A DNA stretch of 64,000 nt from Yonghaparkia sp. Root332 (GCF_001425665.1 NZ_LMCX01000002.1:682001-746000), one strand, 5' to 3'; shown: positions 1 through 9,381, counted from the stretch's first letter. The notes: generated from the sequence alone by a model not told the origin. Numbers and translations: made by a program.

Positions 1-1181
1 CGGGGCTCTCGGTCTTCCACCCCAAGGGCGGCATCATCCGCGCCGAGATCGAGAACTACATGCGCCAGCGCCTGCTCGAGAACGGCTACGAGCTCGTCTA
101 CTCGCCCCACATCACCAAGGGTCAGCTGTTCGAGACGAGCGGCCACCTGCAGTGGTACGAGGAGGGCATGTTCCCGGCGATGCACCTCGACGAGGAGCGC
201 GACGCCGAGGGCAACATCACCAAGCAGGGGCAGAACTACTACCTCAAGCCCATGAACTGCCCGTTCCACAACCTGATCTTCCGCGCGCGCGGCCGCAGCT
301 ATCGCGAACTGCCCCTGCGCCTCGCCGAGTTCGGCACCGTCTACCGCTACGAGAAGAGCGGCACGCTCTCGGGCCTCACCCGCGTGCGCGGCCTCACCCA
401 GGACGACGCCCACATCTACGTCACGCCCGACCAGGTCAAGGCCGAGGTCGCGAGCCAGCTCGAGTTCGTGCTCGAGACCCTGCGCGGCTACGGCCTCGAC
501 GACTTCTACCTCGAGCTGTCGACGAAGAACCCCGACAAGTACGTCGGCGAGGACGACGTCTGGGAGCAGGCGACCGAGACCCTCCGCGAGGTCGCGACCG
601 AGTCGGGCCTCGAGCTCGTCGCCGACCCGGGCGGTGCCGCGTTCTACGGCCCGAAGATCTCGGTGCAGGCGCGCGACGCCATCGGCCGCACCTGGCAGCT
701 CTCGACCGTGCAGCTCGACTTCAACCAGCCCGAGCGCTTCGAGCTCGAGTACGCCGCCTCCGACGGCTCGCGCCAGCGCCCGATCATGATCCACCGCGCG
801 CTGCTGGGCTCGATCGAGCGCTTCTTCGCGATCCTGCTTGAGCACTACGCGGGTGCGTTCCCGGCCTGGCTCTCGCCCGTGCAGGTCGTCGGCATCCCCG
901 TCGCCGAGGAGTACGCCCCCTACCTGCAGGAGGTCATCGACCGGCTGCGGGCCCAGGGCGTCCGCGCCGACCTCGATCGCAGCGACGACCGCATGCAGAA
1001 GAAGATCCGCACCCACACGATGCAGAAGGTCCCGTACCAGCTCATCGCGGGCGAGGAGGATCGCGCGAAGGGCGCCGTGAGCTTCCGCTTCCGCGACGGC
1101 ACGCAGGTCAACGGGGTTCCCGTCGACGAGGTCATCGCGCGCATCACCGGCGCGATCAGCTCGCGCTCGGCCGAGCTGTAG
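1..1181 (+). CDS. thrS: Threonyl-tRNA synthetase, C-terminal part (5' end outside window)
   Basis: Charges tRNA-Thr with threonine in the cytoplasm. The reading frame is already open at base 3 ([10 protein letters not shown]), which is the start of the class II catalytic core, so the TGS and editing domains lie upstream of the window. Visible class II landmarks are [14 protein letters not shown], the zinc-ligand segment KPMNCPFH, motif 2 around [16 protein letters not shown], and motif 3 [14 protein letters not shown]. The C-terminal anticodon-binding domain follows from about base 850 ([12 protein letters not shown]). The gene ends 14 bases before the HIT protein gene, so the two are probably co-transcribed. 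Identity is very secure; only the start is missing. Confidence 0.97.
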   Translation, partial: GLSVFHPKGGIIRAEIENYMRQRLLENGYELVYSPHITKGQLFETSGHLQWYEEGMFPAMHLDEERDAEGNITKQGQNYYLKPMNCPFHNLIFRARGRSYRELPLRLAEFGTVYRYEKSGTLSGLTRVRGLTQDDAHIYVTPDQVKAEVASQLEFVLETLRGYGLDDFYLELSTKNPDKYVGEDDVWEQATETLREVATESGLELVADPGGAAFYGPKISVQARDAIGRTWQLSTVQLDFNQPERFELEYAASDGSRQRPIMIHRALLGSIERFFAILLEHYAGAFPAWLSPVQVVGIPVAEEYAPYLQEVIDRLRAQGVRADLDRSDDRMQKKIRTHTMQKVPYQLIAGEEDRAKGAVSFRFRDGTQVNGVPVDEVIARITGAISSRSAEL

Positions 1182-1195
1182 GCGGGCATCCGGTC

Positions 1196-1771
1196 ATGAT
1201 CGAGAACGAGAGGGATGCCCCGGGCCCGTCGATCGACGGAGTCGCGGCCGAGTCGTCGGCCGGCTTCGCCGCCGTGCCCGACTCGTTCCAGCGGCTCTGG
1301 ACGCCGCATCGCCTCGTCTACATCGAGAACGGCCAGCAGCCGGACGACGACGCATGCCCGTTCTGCCGCGCCCCCGAGCTCGACGACGTCCAGGCGCTCA
1401 TCGTCGCGCGCGGCGAGCACGCCTACGTGCTGCTCAACCTCTACCCGTACAACAGCGGGCACCTGCTCGTCTGCCCGTACCGCCACATCGCGACCTACGA
1501 CGAGGCGAGCCGGGAGGAGGTCGCCGAGATCGGCGAGCTGACGCAGACGGCGATGAGCGTGCTGACCGCGACGAGCGGCTGTCACGGCTTCAACATCGGC
1601 ATGAACCAGGGCCGTATCGCCGGCGCGGGAATCGCCGCGCACCTGCACCAGCACGTCGTCCCGCGGTGGGCGCTCGACTCGAACTTCTTCCCGATCGTCG
1701 CCCAGACCAAGGCCGTGCCCCGGCTGCTCGGCGAGGTGCGCGACGAGATCGCCGCGGCCTGGCCGCGCTGA
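1196..1771 (+). CDS. HIT family protein, probable Ap4A phosphorylase
   Basis: 191 residues. The histidine triad is H149-L-H151-Q-H153-V-V, the nucleotidyl-transfer site of the HIT superfamily; a CPFC pair near residues 54-57 could bind zinc. Proteins of this length and position next to thrS in actinobacteria (the mycobacterial Rv2613c type) are diadenosine tetraphosphate phosphorylases, splitting Ap4A with phosphate into ADP and ATP. Ap4A is a by-product of aminoacyl-tRNA synthetases, so the thrS neighbourhood makes sense. The ATG at 1196 follows the thrS stop by 14 bases. A general HIT hydrolase is the alternative; the family call is firm and the substrate is inferred. Confidence 0.88.
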   Translation: MIENERDAPGPSIDGVAAESSAGFAAVPDSFQRLWTPHRLVYIENGQQPDDDACPFCRAPELDDVQALIVARGEHAYVLLNLYPYNSGHLLVCPYRHIATYDEASREEVAEIGELTQTAMSVLTATSGCHGFNIGMNQGRIAGAGIAAHLHQHVVPRWALDSNFFPIVAQTKAVPRLLGEVRDEIAAAWPR

Positions 1772-1781
1772 TCCGGCGGAC

Positions 1782-2633
1782 TCAGCGCACCTGGCGCACC
1801 GCGAACTGCATGCGCGGGTGCGCGTAGGCCTCCTGCGACTCGACGAGCTGCAGCTCGCGCTCGCCCGACTCGAGCGTGGCGGTGAGCAGATCGAAGACGC
1901 TCGAGGCGGTGCGGGCGAGCGCATCGGCGGCATCGCCGGTGCGGCGGTAGTGCGCGGTGAAGAGCGCCGCGGTGACGTCGCCCGAGCCGTTCGCCTTCAT
2001 CGGCAGCTGCGGGGTCGTGACGATCCATGCGCCGCGGTCGTCGACGGCCAGCATCTCGAGGGTGCCCTCCTCGCGGTCGGGGCGCTCGACGCTCGTCACG
2101 AGAACGGTCCGCGGGCCCATGACGCGAGCGAGGTCCACCGACGCGAGCGTCGACTCGAGAGAGTCGGGCTCGGTGCCGGTCAGGTAGCCGAGCTCGAACT
2201 GGTTGGGGGTGATGAGATCCGCGGCGGGCACGACGCGCTCGCGCAGCAGCACCGGAATGGCCGGGGCGACGAAGCAGCCGCTCCTCGCATTGCCCATCAC
2301 CGGGTCGCACGCGTAGATCGCGGCCGGGTTCGCCTGCTTGATGCGGGCGACCGCGTCGAGGATCACATCGGCGATGCCCTCCGAGCCCTGGTAGCCGGAG
2401 AGGACGACGTCGATCTGCGGGAACGCCCCGCGCTCCTCGATGCCGGTGATCACCTCGCGCACGTCGTCGGGGCTGATGAGCGGCCCGCGCCACGCTCCGT
2501 AGCCGGTGTGGTTGGAGAAGTTCACGGTGTAGACCGGCATCACCTCGACGCCGATGCGCTGCAGGGGGAAGACGGCCGCGGAGTTGCCGACGTGGCCGTA
2601 GGCGACGGCGGACTGGATCGAGAGAACCTTCAC
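1782..2633 (-). CDS. pdxY: Pyridoxal kinase PdxY
   Basis: 283 residues, ribokinase-fold kinase that phosphorylates pyridoxal to PLP in B6 salvage. The N-terminus VKVLSIQSAVAYGHVGNSAA and later FSNHTGYG, LSGYQGSEG and CDPVMG match the PdxY/PdxK pattern; the catalytic loop is NGSGDVTAAL, with Asp as the presumed base. I chose the GTG at 2633 because the homologous N-terminus begins there; the open frame extends 31 codons upstream but runs into the regulator gene and does not look like protein. The start lies 16 bases after the stop of pdxR, with GAGAG directly before it, so translation is probably coupled. It ends 11 bases from the convergent HIT gene. Confidence 0.92.
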   Translation of the reverse strand: MKVLSIQSAVAYGHVGNSAAVFPLQRIGVEVMPVYTVNFSNHTGYGAWRGPLISPDDVREVITGIEERGAFPQIDVVLSGYQGSEGIADVILDAVARIKQANPAAIYACDPVMGNARSGCFVAPAIPVLLRERVVPAADLITPNQFELGYLTGTEPDSLESTLASVDLARVMGPRTVLVTSVERPDREEGTLEMLAVDDRGAWIVTTPQLPMKANGSGDVTAALFTAHYRRTGDAADALARTASSVFDLLTATLESGERELQLVESQEAYAHPRMQFAVRQVR

Positions 2634-2649
2634 CTCTCGATCATCGCAC

Positions 2650-3981
2650 TCAGACCGACCGGAGCTCGCCGCCGGCCGCCGCCACAGCCGTCGTGATGTC
2701 GGCCGCCAGGCGCTCGGCCTCCGCATCGTCGAGGTCGTGCACGGTGAGCCGCAGTCGGTGCGATGCGGGCACTGTTCCGAGCGAGAACTCGTCGCCCGTG
2801 CGCGCGAGCCAGCCCCGTCTCATGAGCCGGTCCGAGACCTCGCGCGCGGGCACGGGCAGCGCGACCCAGAGGTTGAGGCCGTCGCCCGCGGTCGCGGGCA
2901 CGCCGCGCTCGCTGAGCAGCTCGGCGAAGACGCGGTTGCGGTCGGCGTAGTGCGCGCCCGCGCGAGCGATGCCCGCGGTGACCGCCGGATCGGTGACGAG
3001 GGCGAGCGCGAGGCGCTGCAGGAGGTGGCTGACCCAGGTCGTGCCCGGCGTCAGGCGCATCGCGAGGCGCTCGGCGGTGTCGGGGTCGGATGCGGTGACC
3101 GCGAGGCACATGTCGGGGCCGAGGAACTTCGACACCGACCGCACGAGCGCCCACCGTCGGTGGTCGGGCCCGATGAGCGAGCGGAAGGGCGCTCGCGACA
3201 GCATCGAGAAGTGGTCGTCCTCGATGACGAGCACGAAGGGATGGTCGCGGAGCACGGCGCGGAGCTCACGAGCCCGCCGCTCCGACAGGCTCACGCCCGT
3301 CGGATTCTGCGCGCGCGGCGTGGAGACCACGGCGCGCACGCCCTGCGCGAGCGCTGCGCGCAGCCCCGCCACGGTCATCCCCTCGTCGTCGACCGGAACG
3401 GGGACGGCGCGGTACCCGCCCACGCGCACCGTGTGGATGCTCGTGAGGAAGCACGGGTCCTCCAGGGCGACCCCGTCGTCGCGCACGAGCGCCTGCGCGA
3501 GCAACCGCTCGACGGCATCGCCCGCTCCGCTCGTGACGGTGAGGCGCATGTCGGCCGGTGCGAGATCGGCGCGCATCCACGCGTCCGCCCAGCGCTCGAG
3601 ACCGGGATCGATGACGGGCTCGCCGTAGAGGACACGGTGACCCGCCGCCCCCGCCAGGGCGGTCGAGGGGTCGGGGATCAGGTCGGGGTCGGGGTTGCCG
3701 GTCGCGACGTCCCGCAGGACGCTGTCGGGGGCGAAGCCCTCCTGAGCGACGGGGGAGCGGTCGGCGACGCGCGTGCCGCCGCGGCCGAGCGTCATCACGA
3801 GCCCCGCCTGGGTGAGCTGCCGGTAGGCGGCGACGGCAGTGTTGCGATTCACGCCGAGCCCGTCGGCGAGGGTGCGCACGGAGGGCAGCGCATCGCCCGG
3901 GCGCAGCGACCCGCGCTCGATGAGCTCGCGCACGCTCGCCACGATCTCGGCGGCCGTTCGGCCGGTGATCTCAGGCGTCAT
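2650..3981 (-). CDS. pdxR: MocR/PdxR-type regulator: GntR HTH fused to aminotransferase fold
   Basis: 443 residues. Residues 1-75 are a GntR winged helix (LPSVRTLADGLGVNRNTAVA, then a GRGGTRV wing). Residues from about 85 to the end form a class I aminotransferase-like domain with NPTG at about 226-229, the IEDD motif at 253-256 and the PLP lysine K285 in SVSKFLGPD. MocR regulators sense PLP; those next to pdxST are PdxR activators or repressors. This gene is divergent from pdxST and precedes pdxY by 16 bases, so it is well placed to control both synthesis and salvage. The MocR class is very secure. The PdxR role is inferred from context; a PtsJ-like MocR is the alternative name. Confidence 0.88.
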   Translation of the reverse strand: MTPEITGRTAAEIVASVRELIERGSLRPGDALPSVRTLADGLGVNRNTAVAAYRQLTQAGLVMTLGRGGTRVADRSPVAQEGFAPDSVLRDVATGNPDPDLIPDPSTALAGAAGHRVLYGEPVIDPGLERWADAWMRADLAPADMRLTVTSGAGDAVERLLAQALVRDDGVALEDPCFLTSIHTVRVGGYRAVPVPVDDEGMTVAGLRAALAQGVRAVVSTPRAQNPTGVSLSERRARELRAVLRDHPFVLVIEDDHFSMLSRAPFRSLIGPDHRRWALVRSVSKFLGPDMCLAVTASDPDTAERLAMRLTPGTTWVSHLLQRLALALVTDPAVTAGIARAGAHYADRNRVFAELLSERGVPATAGDGLNLWVALPVPAREVSDRLMRRGWLARTGDEFSLGTVPASHRLRLTVHDLDDAEAERLAADITTAVAAAGGELRSV

Positions 3982-4105
3982 GCGTCGGTCCGTCTCGGGT
4001 CAGGGATGGTGTTCCCCGCCATGCTATCTTTTGGCCTAGGTCATTGCGACGTCGTGGCCACACACCCGCGCGCGGGCGCGCGCCCTCCATCGAAGGGACT
4101 CCCTC
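3982..4105. promoter_or_regulatory. Divergent pdxR / pdxS promoter region with candidate operator
   Basis: The 124 bases between the two divergent starts hold overlapping -10 candidates: TATCTT (4025-4030) toward pdxS and TAGCAT (minus strand, 4026-4021) toward pdxR. Just beside them, 4032-4043 reads TGGCCTAGGTCA, an almost perfect 12-base inverted repeat centred on CCTAGG, suited to a dimeric regulator. The pdxS leader also has the palindrome CCCGCGCGCGGG (4065-4076) and an SD GAAGGGA ending about 8 bases before ATG 4106. Promoter boxes are pattern matches only; binding by the neighbouring MocR protein is inferred. Confidence 0.5.
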
Positions 4106-4996
4106 ATGAGCACTGCCGAGACCGGTTCGAGCCGCGTGAAGCGCGGCCTCGCCGAGATGCTGAAGGGCGGCGTCATCATGGACGTCGTCGACGCCGAGCA
4201 GGCGCGCATCGCGGAGGACGCCGGCGCGGTCGCCGTCATGGCACTCGAGCGCGTCCCCGCGGACATCCGCGCTCAGGGCGGCGTCGCGCGCATGAGCGAC
4301 CCCGACCTCATCGAGCAGATCATGGCGACGGTCTCCATCCCCGTCATGGCGAAGGCCCGCATCGGCCACTTCGTCGAGGCGCAGATCCTCCAGTCGCTCG
4401 GCGTGGACTACATCGACGAGTCGGAGGTGCTGAGCCCCGCCGACTACGTCAACCACATCGACAAGTGGCCCTTCACGGTCCCGTTCGTGTGCGGCGCGAC
4501 CAACCTCGGCGAAGCCCTTCGCCGCATCAACGAGGGCGCGGCGATGATCCGCTCCAAGGGCGAGGCCGGCACGGGCGATGTCTCCGAGGCCACCAAGCAC
4601 ATCCGCACCATCTCGGCCGAGATCAACCGTCTGACGTCGATGACGAAGGACGAGCTGTACGTCGCCGCGAAGGACCTCCAGGCGCCCTACGACCTCGTCG
4701 TCGAGATCGCCGAGACCGGCAAGCTCCCCGTCGTGCTCTTCACCGCCGGCGGCGTCGCGACGCCCGCCGACGCGGCACTCATGATGCAGCTCGGCGCCGA
4801 CGGCGTCTTCGTCGGCTCGGGCGTCTTCAAGTCGGGCAACCCCGCAGCGCGCGCCGCCGCGATCGTCAAGGCCACCACGTTCTACGACGACCCCTCGGTC
4901 GTCGCGGAGGCCTCGCGCGGTCTCGGCGAGGCGATGGTCGGCATCAACGTCGCCGACCTCCCCGCGCCGCACCGCCTCGCCGAGCGTGGCTGGTAG
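4106..4996 (+). CDS. pdxS: Pyridoxal 5'-phosphate synthase subunit PdxS
   Basis: 296 residues, the usual PdxS length. It condenses ribose 5-phosphate, glyceraldehyde 3-phosphate and ammonia to PLP on a (beta/alpha)8 barrel, as a dodecamer with PdxT supplying ammonia. The sequence shows [14 protein letters not shown], the catalytic lysine K83 in MAKARIGHF, and the phosphate-binding [13 protein letters not shown] and [18 protein letters not shown] 4106 follows an SD-like GAAGGGA. The stop overlaps the start of pdxT by 11 bases, typical of the tight 1:1 pair. Divergent from pdxR, the likely regulator. Confidence 0.98.
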   Translation: MSTAETGSSRVKRGLAEMLKGGVIMDVVDAEQARIAEDAGAVAVMALERVPADIRAQGGVARMSDPDLIEQIMATVSIPVMAKARIGHFVEAQILQSLGVDYIDESEVLSPADYVNHIDKWPFTVPFVCGATNLGEALRRINEGAAMIRSKGEAGTGDVSEATKHIRTISAEINRLTSMTKDELYVAAKDLQAPYDLVVEIAETGKLPVVLFTAGGVATPADAALMMQLGADGVFVGSGVFKSGNPAARAAAIVKATTFYDDPSVVAEASRGLGEAMVGINVADLPAPHRLAERGW

Positions 4997-5600
4997 CGCA
5001 CCGGTCGTCGGCGTCCTCGCCCTCCAGGGGGATGTTCGCGAGCACCTCGCCGTGCTGCGCGCGCTGGGCGCCGACGCGCGCCCGGTGCGCCGGCCGGAGG
5101 AGATCGAGGCCATCGACGGCCTCGTGATCCCGGGAGGCGAGTCGAGCGTCATGGACAAGCTCGCGCGCGCCTTCGGCGTCCAGCAGGCGCTGCGCGACCG
5201 CATCGCCGACGGGATGCCCGTGTACGGCACGTGCGCGGGGCTCATCATGATCGCCGACGAGATCCGAGACGCGATCACCGGCCAGGAGACCCTCGGCGGC
5301 CTCGACGTCGTCGTGCGCCGCAACGCCTTCGGCACGCAGCTCGACTCGTTCGAGACCGACATCGCGATGCCCGCTCTCGGTGACGAGCCCGTGCACGCCG
5401 TCTTCATCCGCGCACCCGTCGTCGAGTCCGTCGGCGAGGGCGTCGAGGTCATCGGGCGCCTCGAGGACGGCCGCATCGTCGCCGTCGAGCAGGGTCCGCT
5501 CATGGGCACGAGCTTCCACCCCGAGGTCACGGGCGAGCACCGCTTCCACGAGCGCTTCCTGCAGAAGGTCGCCGACTCGGTCGCGTCGCGCACCCGGTAG
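4986..5600 (+). CDS. pdxT: Glutaminase subunit PdxT of PLP synthase
   Basis: 204 residues, class I glutamine amidotransferase that releases ammonia from glutamine and channels it to PdxS. The triad is C83 (VYGTCAGL), H178 and E180 (SFHPEV); the [10 protein letters not shown] oxyanion-region segment is at 49-58. GTG 4986 lies inside the end of pdxS, giving an 11-base overlap; the reading matches the family start [10 protein letters not shown]. Together with pdxS this forms the ribose-5-phosphate-dependent B6 pathway, and pdxY on the other strand adds salvage. Confidence 0.97.
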   Translation: MAGSAPVVGVLALQGDVREHLAVLRALGADARPVRRPEEIEAIDGLVIPGGESSVMDKLARAFGVQQALRDRIADGMPVYGTCAGLIMIADEIRDAITGQETLGGLDVVVRRNAFGTQLDSFETDIAMPALGDEPVHAVFIRAPVVESVGEGVEVIGRLEDGRIVAVEQGPLMGTSFHPEVTGEHRFHERFLQKVADSVASRTR

Positions 5601-5625
5601 GTGTCCCGCCCGCCACCATGGGGGC

Positions 5626-6249
5626 ATGAACTGGTACTCGAGCTACCCGGCTCAGCGAGCGCGGCAGATCATCGCCGACCTCGTCGGGCTCGCGGCGGTC
5701 ATCCTCGTCATCATCACGGCGGTGAGCGTGACGACCGCGATCCGTGCGCTCGCGTCCTTCGGGCGCGACCTGGAAGCGGCGGGGGAGTCGTTCGCCACCG
5801 GCCTCGCCGACGCGGGCGATCAGCTCGGGGCGATCCCGCTCGTGGGCGAGGGCATCCGCGCCCCGCTGGATGCGGCCGCCGGAGCGGGAGGCGCCGTCGC
5901 GGACGCCGGCCGCGGCCAGCAGGAGCTCGTCGAGGCCATCGCCGTCGGCGCGGGGTGGGTCGTCGCGCTCCTGCCGCTGCTGGTGCTCGCTCTCGTCTGG
6001 GCCCTGCCGCGCGTGCTGTTCGCGCGCCGATCGGGTCTGGTGCGACGGATGCTCGCCCAGGGCCTCACGGCCGACACGCTCGCCGCCCGCGCCCTCGCAC
6101 GGCAGCCCCTGCGCGCGCTCGTCGGCGTGCACCCCGACCCCGCTGCGGCCTGGAGGGCGGGGGACCCGGACGTCGTCCGCGCCCTCGCCGGTCTCGAGCT
6201 GCGGCGCGCGGGCGTCCTCCCGACCGTCCTTCCCGGCGCCCTGTCCTAG
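5626..6249 (+). CDS. Membrane protein of unknown function
   Basis: 207 residues; I do not recognise the family. A hydrophobic helix spans about residues 17-43 (LVGLAAVILVIITAVSVTTA), followed by an Ala/Gly-rich extracytoplasmic stretch, a second helix at about 106-128 (WVVALLPLLVLALVWALP) and a basic cytoplasmic tail with helices (MLAQGLTADTLAARALARQPL). This gives two transmembrane segments with both ends probably inside. ATG 5626 gives the first transmembrane segment its normal tyrosine-containing N-terminus. It lies between pdxT and yebC; the yebC -10 box overlaps its stop codon. Function unknown. Confidence 0.72.
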   Translation: MNWYSSYPAQRARQIIADLVGLAAVILVIITAVSVTTAIRALASFGRDLEAAGESFATGLADAGDQLGAIPLVGEGIRAPLDAAAGAGGAVADAGRGQQELVEAIAVGAGWVVALLPLLVLALVWALPRVLFARRSGLVRRMLAQGLTADTLAARALARQPLRALVGVHPDPAAAWRAGDPDVVRALAGLELRRAGVLPTVLPGALS

Positions 6250-6252
6250 ACT
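6247..6252 (+). promoter_or_regulatory. -10 box for yebC
   Basis: TAGACT overlapping the stop of the upstream membrane-protein gene, 34 bases before the yebC ATG, with an SD-like GAGGAGCGAG just before that ATG. The same TAGACT hexamer occurs before efp, pyrR, rpoZ, the HGxxPAAW gene and gltB in this window. No good -35 is seen. Confidence 0.45.
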
Positions 6253-6285
6253 GGAGCGCTGTCCCCGAGAGCGACGAGGAGCGAG

Positions 6286-7050
6286 ATGTCCGGCCATTCC
6301 AAGTGGGCGACGACCAAGCACAAGAAGGCCGTCATCGACGCGCGCCGTGCGAAGTCGTTCGCGAAGCTCATCAAGAACATCGAGGTCGCCGCCAAGATCG
6401 GCGGCGCCGACATGAGCGGCAACCCGACGCTCGTCGACGCCGTGCAGAAGGCCAAGAAGACCTCCGTCCCCAACGACAACATCGACCGCGCGATCAAGCG
6501 CGGCGCCGGTCTCACCGGCGACGCCGTCGATTACCAGACGATCATGTACGAGGGCTACGGCGCCGGCGGCATCGCGCTGCTGATCGAGTGCCTCACCGAC
6601 AATCGCAACCGCGCCGCCGCCGAGGTGCGCACGGGCATGACGCGCAACGGCGGCCAGATGGCCGACCCCGGCAGCGTCGCCTACAACTTCCACCGCAAGG
6701 GCGTCATCGCGATCACGAAGACCGACGGCCTCACGGAGGACGACATCCTCCTGGCCGTGCTCGACGCGGGCGCCGAGGAGGTCGTCGACCAGGGCGGCGG
6801 CTTCGAGGTCATCACCGACCCCTCACAGCTGCTCGCCGCGCGCGCCGCGCTCACCGAGGCCGGGATCGAGTACGACTCCGCCGAGGCCGAGTTCGTCGCG
6901 GGCGTGCAGATCGAGACCGACGCCGAGACCGCGCGGAAGGTGTTCCGCCTCGTCGACGCGCTCGACGAGCTCGACGACGTGCAGAACGTGTACACGAACA
7001 TCTCGCTCACCGACGAGATCCGCGCCGAGCTCGACGCCGACGACGAGTAG
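6286..7050 (+). CDS. yebC: YebC/PmpR family protein (TACO1 family)
   Basis: 254 residues, full length for the family. N-terminal hallmark [21 protein letters not shown], then [20 protein letters not shown] and [19 protein letters not shown]. The family was described as DNA-binding regulators and more recently as translation factors that help ribosomes through proline-rich stretches; the actual role here cannot be read from sequence. Position directly before ruvC, 10 bases away, is conserved across many bacteria. Preceded by its own TAGACT -10 box. Confidence 0.95.
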   Translation: MSGHSKWATTKHKKAVIDARRAKSFAKLIKNIEVAAKIGGADMSGNPTLVDAVQKAKKTSVPNDNIDRAIKRGAGLTGDAVDYQTIMYEGYGAGGIALLIECLTDNRNRAAAEVRTGMTRNGGQMADPGSVAYNFHRKGVIAITKTDGLTEDDILLAVLDAGAEEVVDQGGGFEVITDPSQLLAARAALTEAGIEYDSAEAEFVAGVQIETDAETARKVFRLVDALDELDDVQNVYTNISLTDEIRAELDADDE

Positions 7051-7060
7051 CGGTCCGCCC

Positions 7061-7639
7061 GTGCTGCGCGTGCTCGGCGTCGACCCAGGGCTCACGCGCT
7101 GCGGCATCGGGGTCGTCGACATCGACCCGACGCGCCGGGCGACCCTCGTGCACGTCTCGGTCGTCCGCACCGAGCCCGCGATGCCGCTCGAGCAGCGAGT
7201 GCTCGCGATCGCCGAGGGCGTCGCCGCGCTGATCGATGAGCACCGGCCCGACGTCGTCGCCCTCGAGCGCGTCTTCGCCCAGCACAACGTGCGCACCGTC
7301 ATGGGCACGGCGCAGGCGAGCGGCGTCGTGCTGCACGCCGCGGCCGCCCGCGGCCTCGCGGTCGCCCTCCACACCCCGAGCGAGGTCAAGGCCGCCGTCA
7401 CGGGGCACGGCGCCGCCGACAAGAAGCAGGTCACCGCGATGGTGCAGCGCATCCTGCGACTGGATGCCCCGCCCGCGCCCGCGGACGCCGCCGACGCCCT
7501 CGCCCTCGCCATCTGCCACGGCTGGCGAAGGGGCGCGGTCTCGGCGCCCGAGGCCGACGGGGGAGGCGCGCTCACGCCCGCGCAGCGCGCGTGGCGCGCG
7601 GCCGAGAAGTCGGCGGCCGCCCCTAGGCTCGACAGGTGA
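7061..7639 (+). CDS. ruvC: Holliday junction endonuclease RuvC
   Basis: 192 residues. Resolves Holliday junctions by paired nicks during recombinational repair, guided by RuvAB. The RNase H-fold carboxylates are D8 ([10 protein letters not shown]), E69 (VALERVF), D142 and D145 ([10 protein letters not shown]). The start is GTG 7061, ten bases after the yebC stop. The last 30 or so residues after the catalytic core ([19 protein letters not shown]) are a low-complexity tail. Overlaps ruvA by 4 bases. Confidence 0.97.
   Translation: MLRVLGVDPGLTRCGIGVVDIDPTRRATLVHVSVVRTEPAMPLEQRVLAIAEGVAALIDEHRPDVVALERVFAQHNVRTVMGTAQASGVVLHAAAARGLAVALHTPSEVKAAVTGHGAADKKQVTAMVQRILRLDAPPAPADAADALALAICHGWRRGAVSAPEADGGGALTPAQRAWRAAEKSAAAPRLDR
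7624..7629 (+). promoter_or_regulatory. -10 box inside ruvC end; predicted leaderless ruvA start
   Basis: TAGGCT ends 6 bases before GTG 7636, so a transcript starting 7 bases past the hexamer would begin exactly at the ruvA start codon. No clear -35. The gene also overlaps ruvC by 4 bases, so it can be read from the longer mRNA too. Confidence 0.35.
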
Positions 7640-8280
7640 TCGCCTCTCTGCGCGGAACCGTCATCGCGCTCGGCCCCGGCCGCGCCGTGCTCGAGGTCTC
7701 CGGCGTCGGCTACGCGGTCGCCGTGACCGAGCGCTGCGCGCGCGAGCTGCGCGTCGACGACCGCATCCTCCTGCACACGGCGATGGTCGTGCGGGAGGAC
7801 GACGTGAGTCTCTTCGGCTTCGTCGACGAGACCGAGCTGCACCTCTTCGACCTGCTGCGCACGGTCTCGGGGGTGGGCCCGAAGTCGGCGCTCGGGGTCC
7901 TCGGCCAGATGGAGCCCGCAGCGATCGCTCGCGCCATCCACGACGACGATGACGCCCCCTTCCGGAAGGTCAGCGGCATCGGGCCGAAGACCGCGAAGCT
8001 CATCGTCGTCTCTCTCGCGGGCAAGATCACCGCTCCCGCGGGGGCCGCGGCCGGTCGCGCGGCGGTCGCCCCGGCGGGCGACGGTGCGACGACCCTCGCC
8101 CTCGTCGAGGCCCTCACCGGGCTCGGCTGGCCCGAGCGCTCGGCCGTCGATGCCGCCGAGGCCGTGATCGCCGCCGAGCCCGCGGCCGAGCGCAGCCCCC
8201 TGCCCGTGCTGCTGCGCCGCGCGCTCGCCCAGCTCGGGCCCCGGGCATCCCGCCCCGATGACCGAGGAGGGCGCGCGTGA
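7636..8280 (+). CDS. ruvA: Holliday junction DNA helicase subunit RuvA
   Basis: 214 residues. Binds the four-way junction as a tetramer and loads RuvB. Domain I is the OB fold ([21 protein letters not shown]); two helix-hairpin-helix motifs follow at [14 protein letters not shown] and [14 protein letters not shown]; domain III at the C-terminus ([19 protein letters not shown]) contacts RuvB. An Ala/Gly-rich linker of about 20 residues precedes domain III. GTG start overlaps the ruvC stop (GTGA), and the stop overlaps ruvB the same way. Confidence 0.97.
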   Translation: MIASLRGTVIALGPGRAVLEVSGVGYAVAVTERCARELRVDDRILLHTAMVVREDDVSLFGFVDETELHLFDLLRTVSGVGPKSALGVLGQMEPAAIARAIHDDDDAPFRKVSGIGPKTAKLIVVSLAGKITAPAGAAAGRAAVAPAGDGATTLALVEALTGLGWPERSAVDAAEAVIAAEPAAERSPLPVLLRRALAQLGPRASRPDDRGGRA

Positions 8281-9293
8281 GCGACGACATCCTGCGGGCG
8301 AGCCCCGAGAGCGAGTCCGAGCTCGCGTTCGAGGGCGCACTGCGCCCGCAGAGCCTCGACGAGTTCGTCGGTCAGCAGAAGGTGCGCCGGCAGCTGCAGC
8401 TGCTGCTCGAGGCCGCGACGCTGCAGAACCGCGCGCCCGACCACATCCTTCTCGCCGGCCCCCCGGGCCTGGGCAAGACGACGCTCGCGATGATCGTCGC
8501 GCACGAGGGGCAGCGGCCCCTGCGCATGACGAGCGGCCCGGCCATCCAGCACGCCGGCGACCTCGCGGCCGTGCTGTCCTCACTCGTGCCGGGCGAGGTG
8601 CTCTTCATCGACGAGATCCACCGCATGGCGCGCTCGGCGGAGGAGATGCTCTACCTCGCGATGGAGGACTTCCGCGTCGACATCATGGTCGGCAAGGGCG
8701 CCGGCGCCACGAGCATCCCGCTCGAGCTCGCGCCGTTCACCCTGGTCGGCGCGACGACCCGCTCGGGCCTGCTGCCGAACCCGCTGCGCGACCGCTTCGG
8801 CTTCACCGCGCACCTGGAGTTCTACGAGCCCGCCGAGCTGCACCGCGTGCTGGAGCGCGCGGCCGCGCTCCTCCGCCTCGACATCGACACGGATGCCCTG
8901 CGCGAGATCTCCGGACGCAGCCGGGGCACCCCGCGCATCGCCAACCGGCTCCTGCGCCGCGTGCGCGACTTCGCCCTCGTCCACGGCGGGCGGGCGGACA
9001 CGACCGCGGTGCGCGCCGCCCTCGACCTCTACGACGTCGACGAGCAGGGGCTCGACCGGCTCGACCGCGCCGTCCTCCACGCGATCGTCGACCGCTTCGA
9101 CGGCGGGCCGGTCGGCCTGTCGACGCTCGCCGTCTCGGTCGGCGAGGAGGCGGAGACGATCGAGGCGGTCGTCGAGCCGTTCCTCGTCCGGACCGGGCTC
9201 ATCGCCCGGACTCCGCGTGGGCGCGTCGCCACTGCGGAGGCATGGCGCCACCTCGGGCGTGAGCCCCGGTCGGCTTCCGCCGATGACCTATAG
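8277..9293 (+). CDS. ruvB: Holliday junction branch-migration ATPase RuvB
   Basis: 338 residues, hexameric AAA+ motor of the RuvABC resolvasome. Walker A GPPGLGKT at residues 61-68, Walker B LFIDEIH at 109-115, sensor I/arginine-finger region [18 protein letters not shown], and the C-terminal winged helix ([18 protein letters not shown]). GTG 8277 overlaps the ruvA stop by 4 bases. Its last codons carry the TATAGT -10 box of the yajC-sec unit. Confidence 0.98.
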   Translation: MSDDILRASPESESELAFEGALRPQSLDEFVGQQKVRRQLQLLLEAATLQNRAPDHILLAGPPGLGKTTLAMIVAHEGQRPLRMTSGPAIQHAGDLAAVLSSLVPGEVLFIDEIHRMARSAEEMLYLAMEDFRVDIMVGKGAGATSIPLELAPFTLVGATTRSGLLPNPLRDRFGFTAHLEFYEPAELHRVLERAAALLRLDIDTDALREISGRSRGTPRIANRLLRRVRDFALVHGGRADTTAVRAALDLYDVDEQGLDRLDRAVLHAIVDRFDGGPVGLSTLAVSVGEEAETIEAVVEPFLVRTGLIARTPRGRVATAEAWRHLGREPRSASADDL

Positions 9294-9294
9294 T
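9289..9294 (+). promoter_or_regulatory. -10 box for yajC-secDF
   Basis: TATAGT at the very end of ruvB; predicted start near 9301, leaving an 80-base leader before the yajC ATG with the SD-like GAAAGG at about 9365-9370. The -35 region (CCCGGT) is weak. Confidence 0.45.
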
Positions 9295-9381
9295 TGTGCG
9301 AGGCTGCGCGGGAGCATCCTCTCGCCGCCGCCCCTCTGACTCCGCGCTCGCGGCAGACGTCCCCGAAAGGCTCACCACCCC

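Noticed and set aside
2737-5127. A 796-codon plus-strand open frame spanning pdxR, the promoter gap and pdxS
   Set aside because: It crosses a real divergent promoter region and is out of frame with PdxS; the protein is Arg/Gly/Asp-rich noise.
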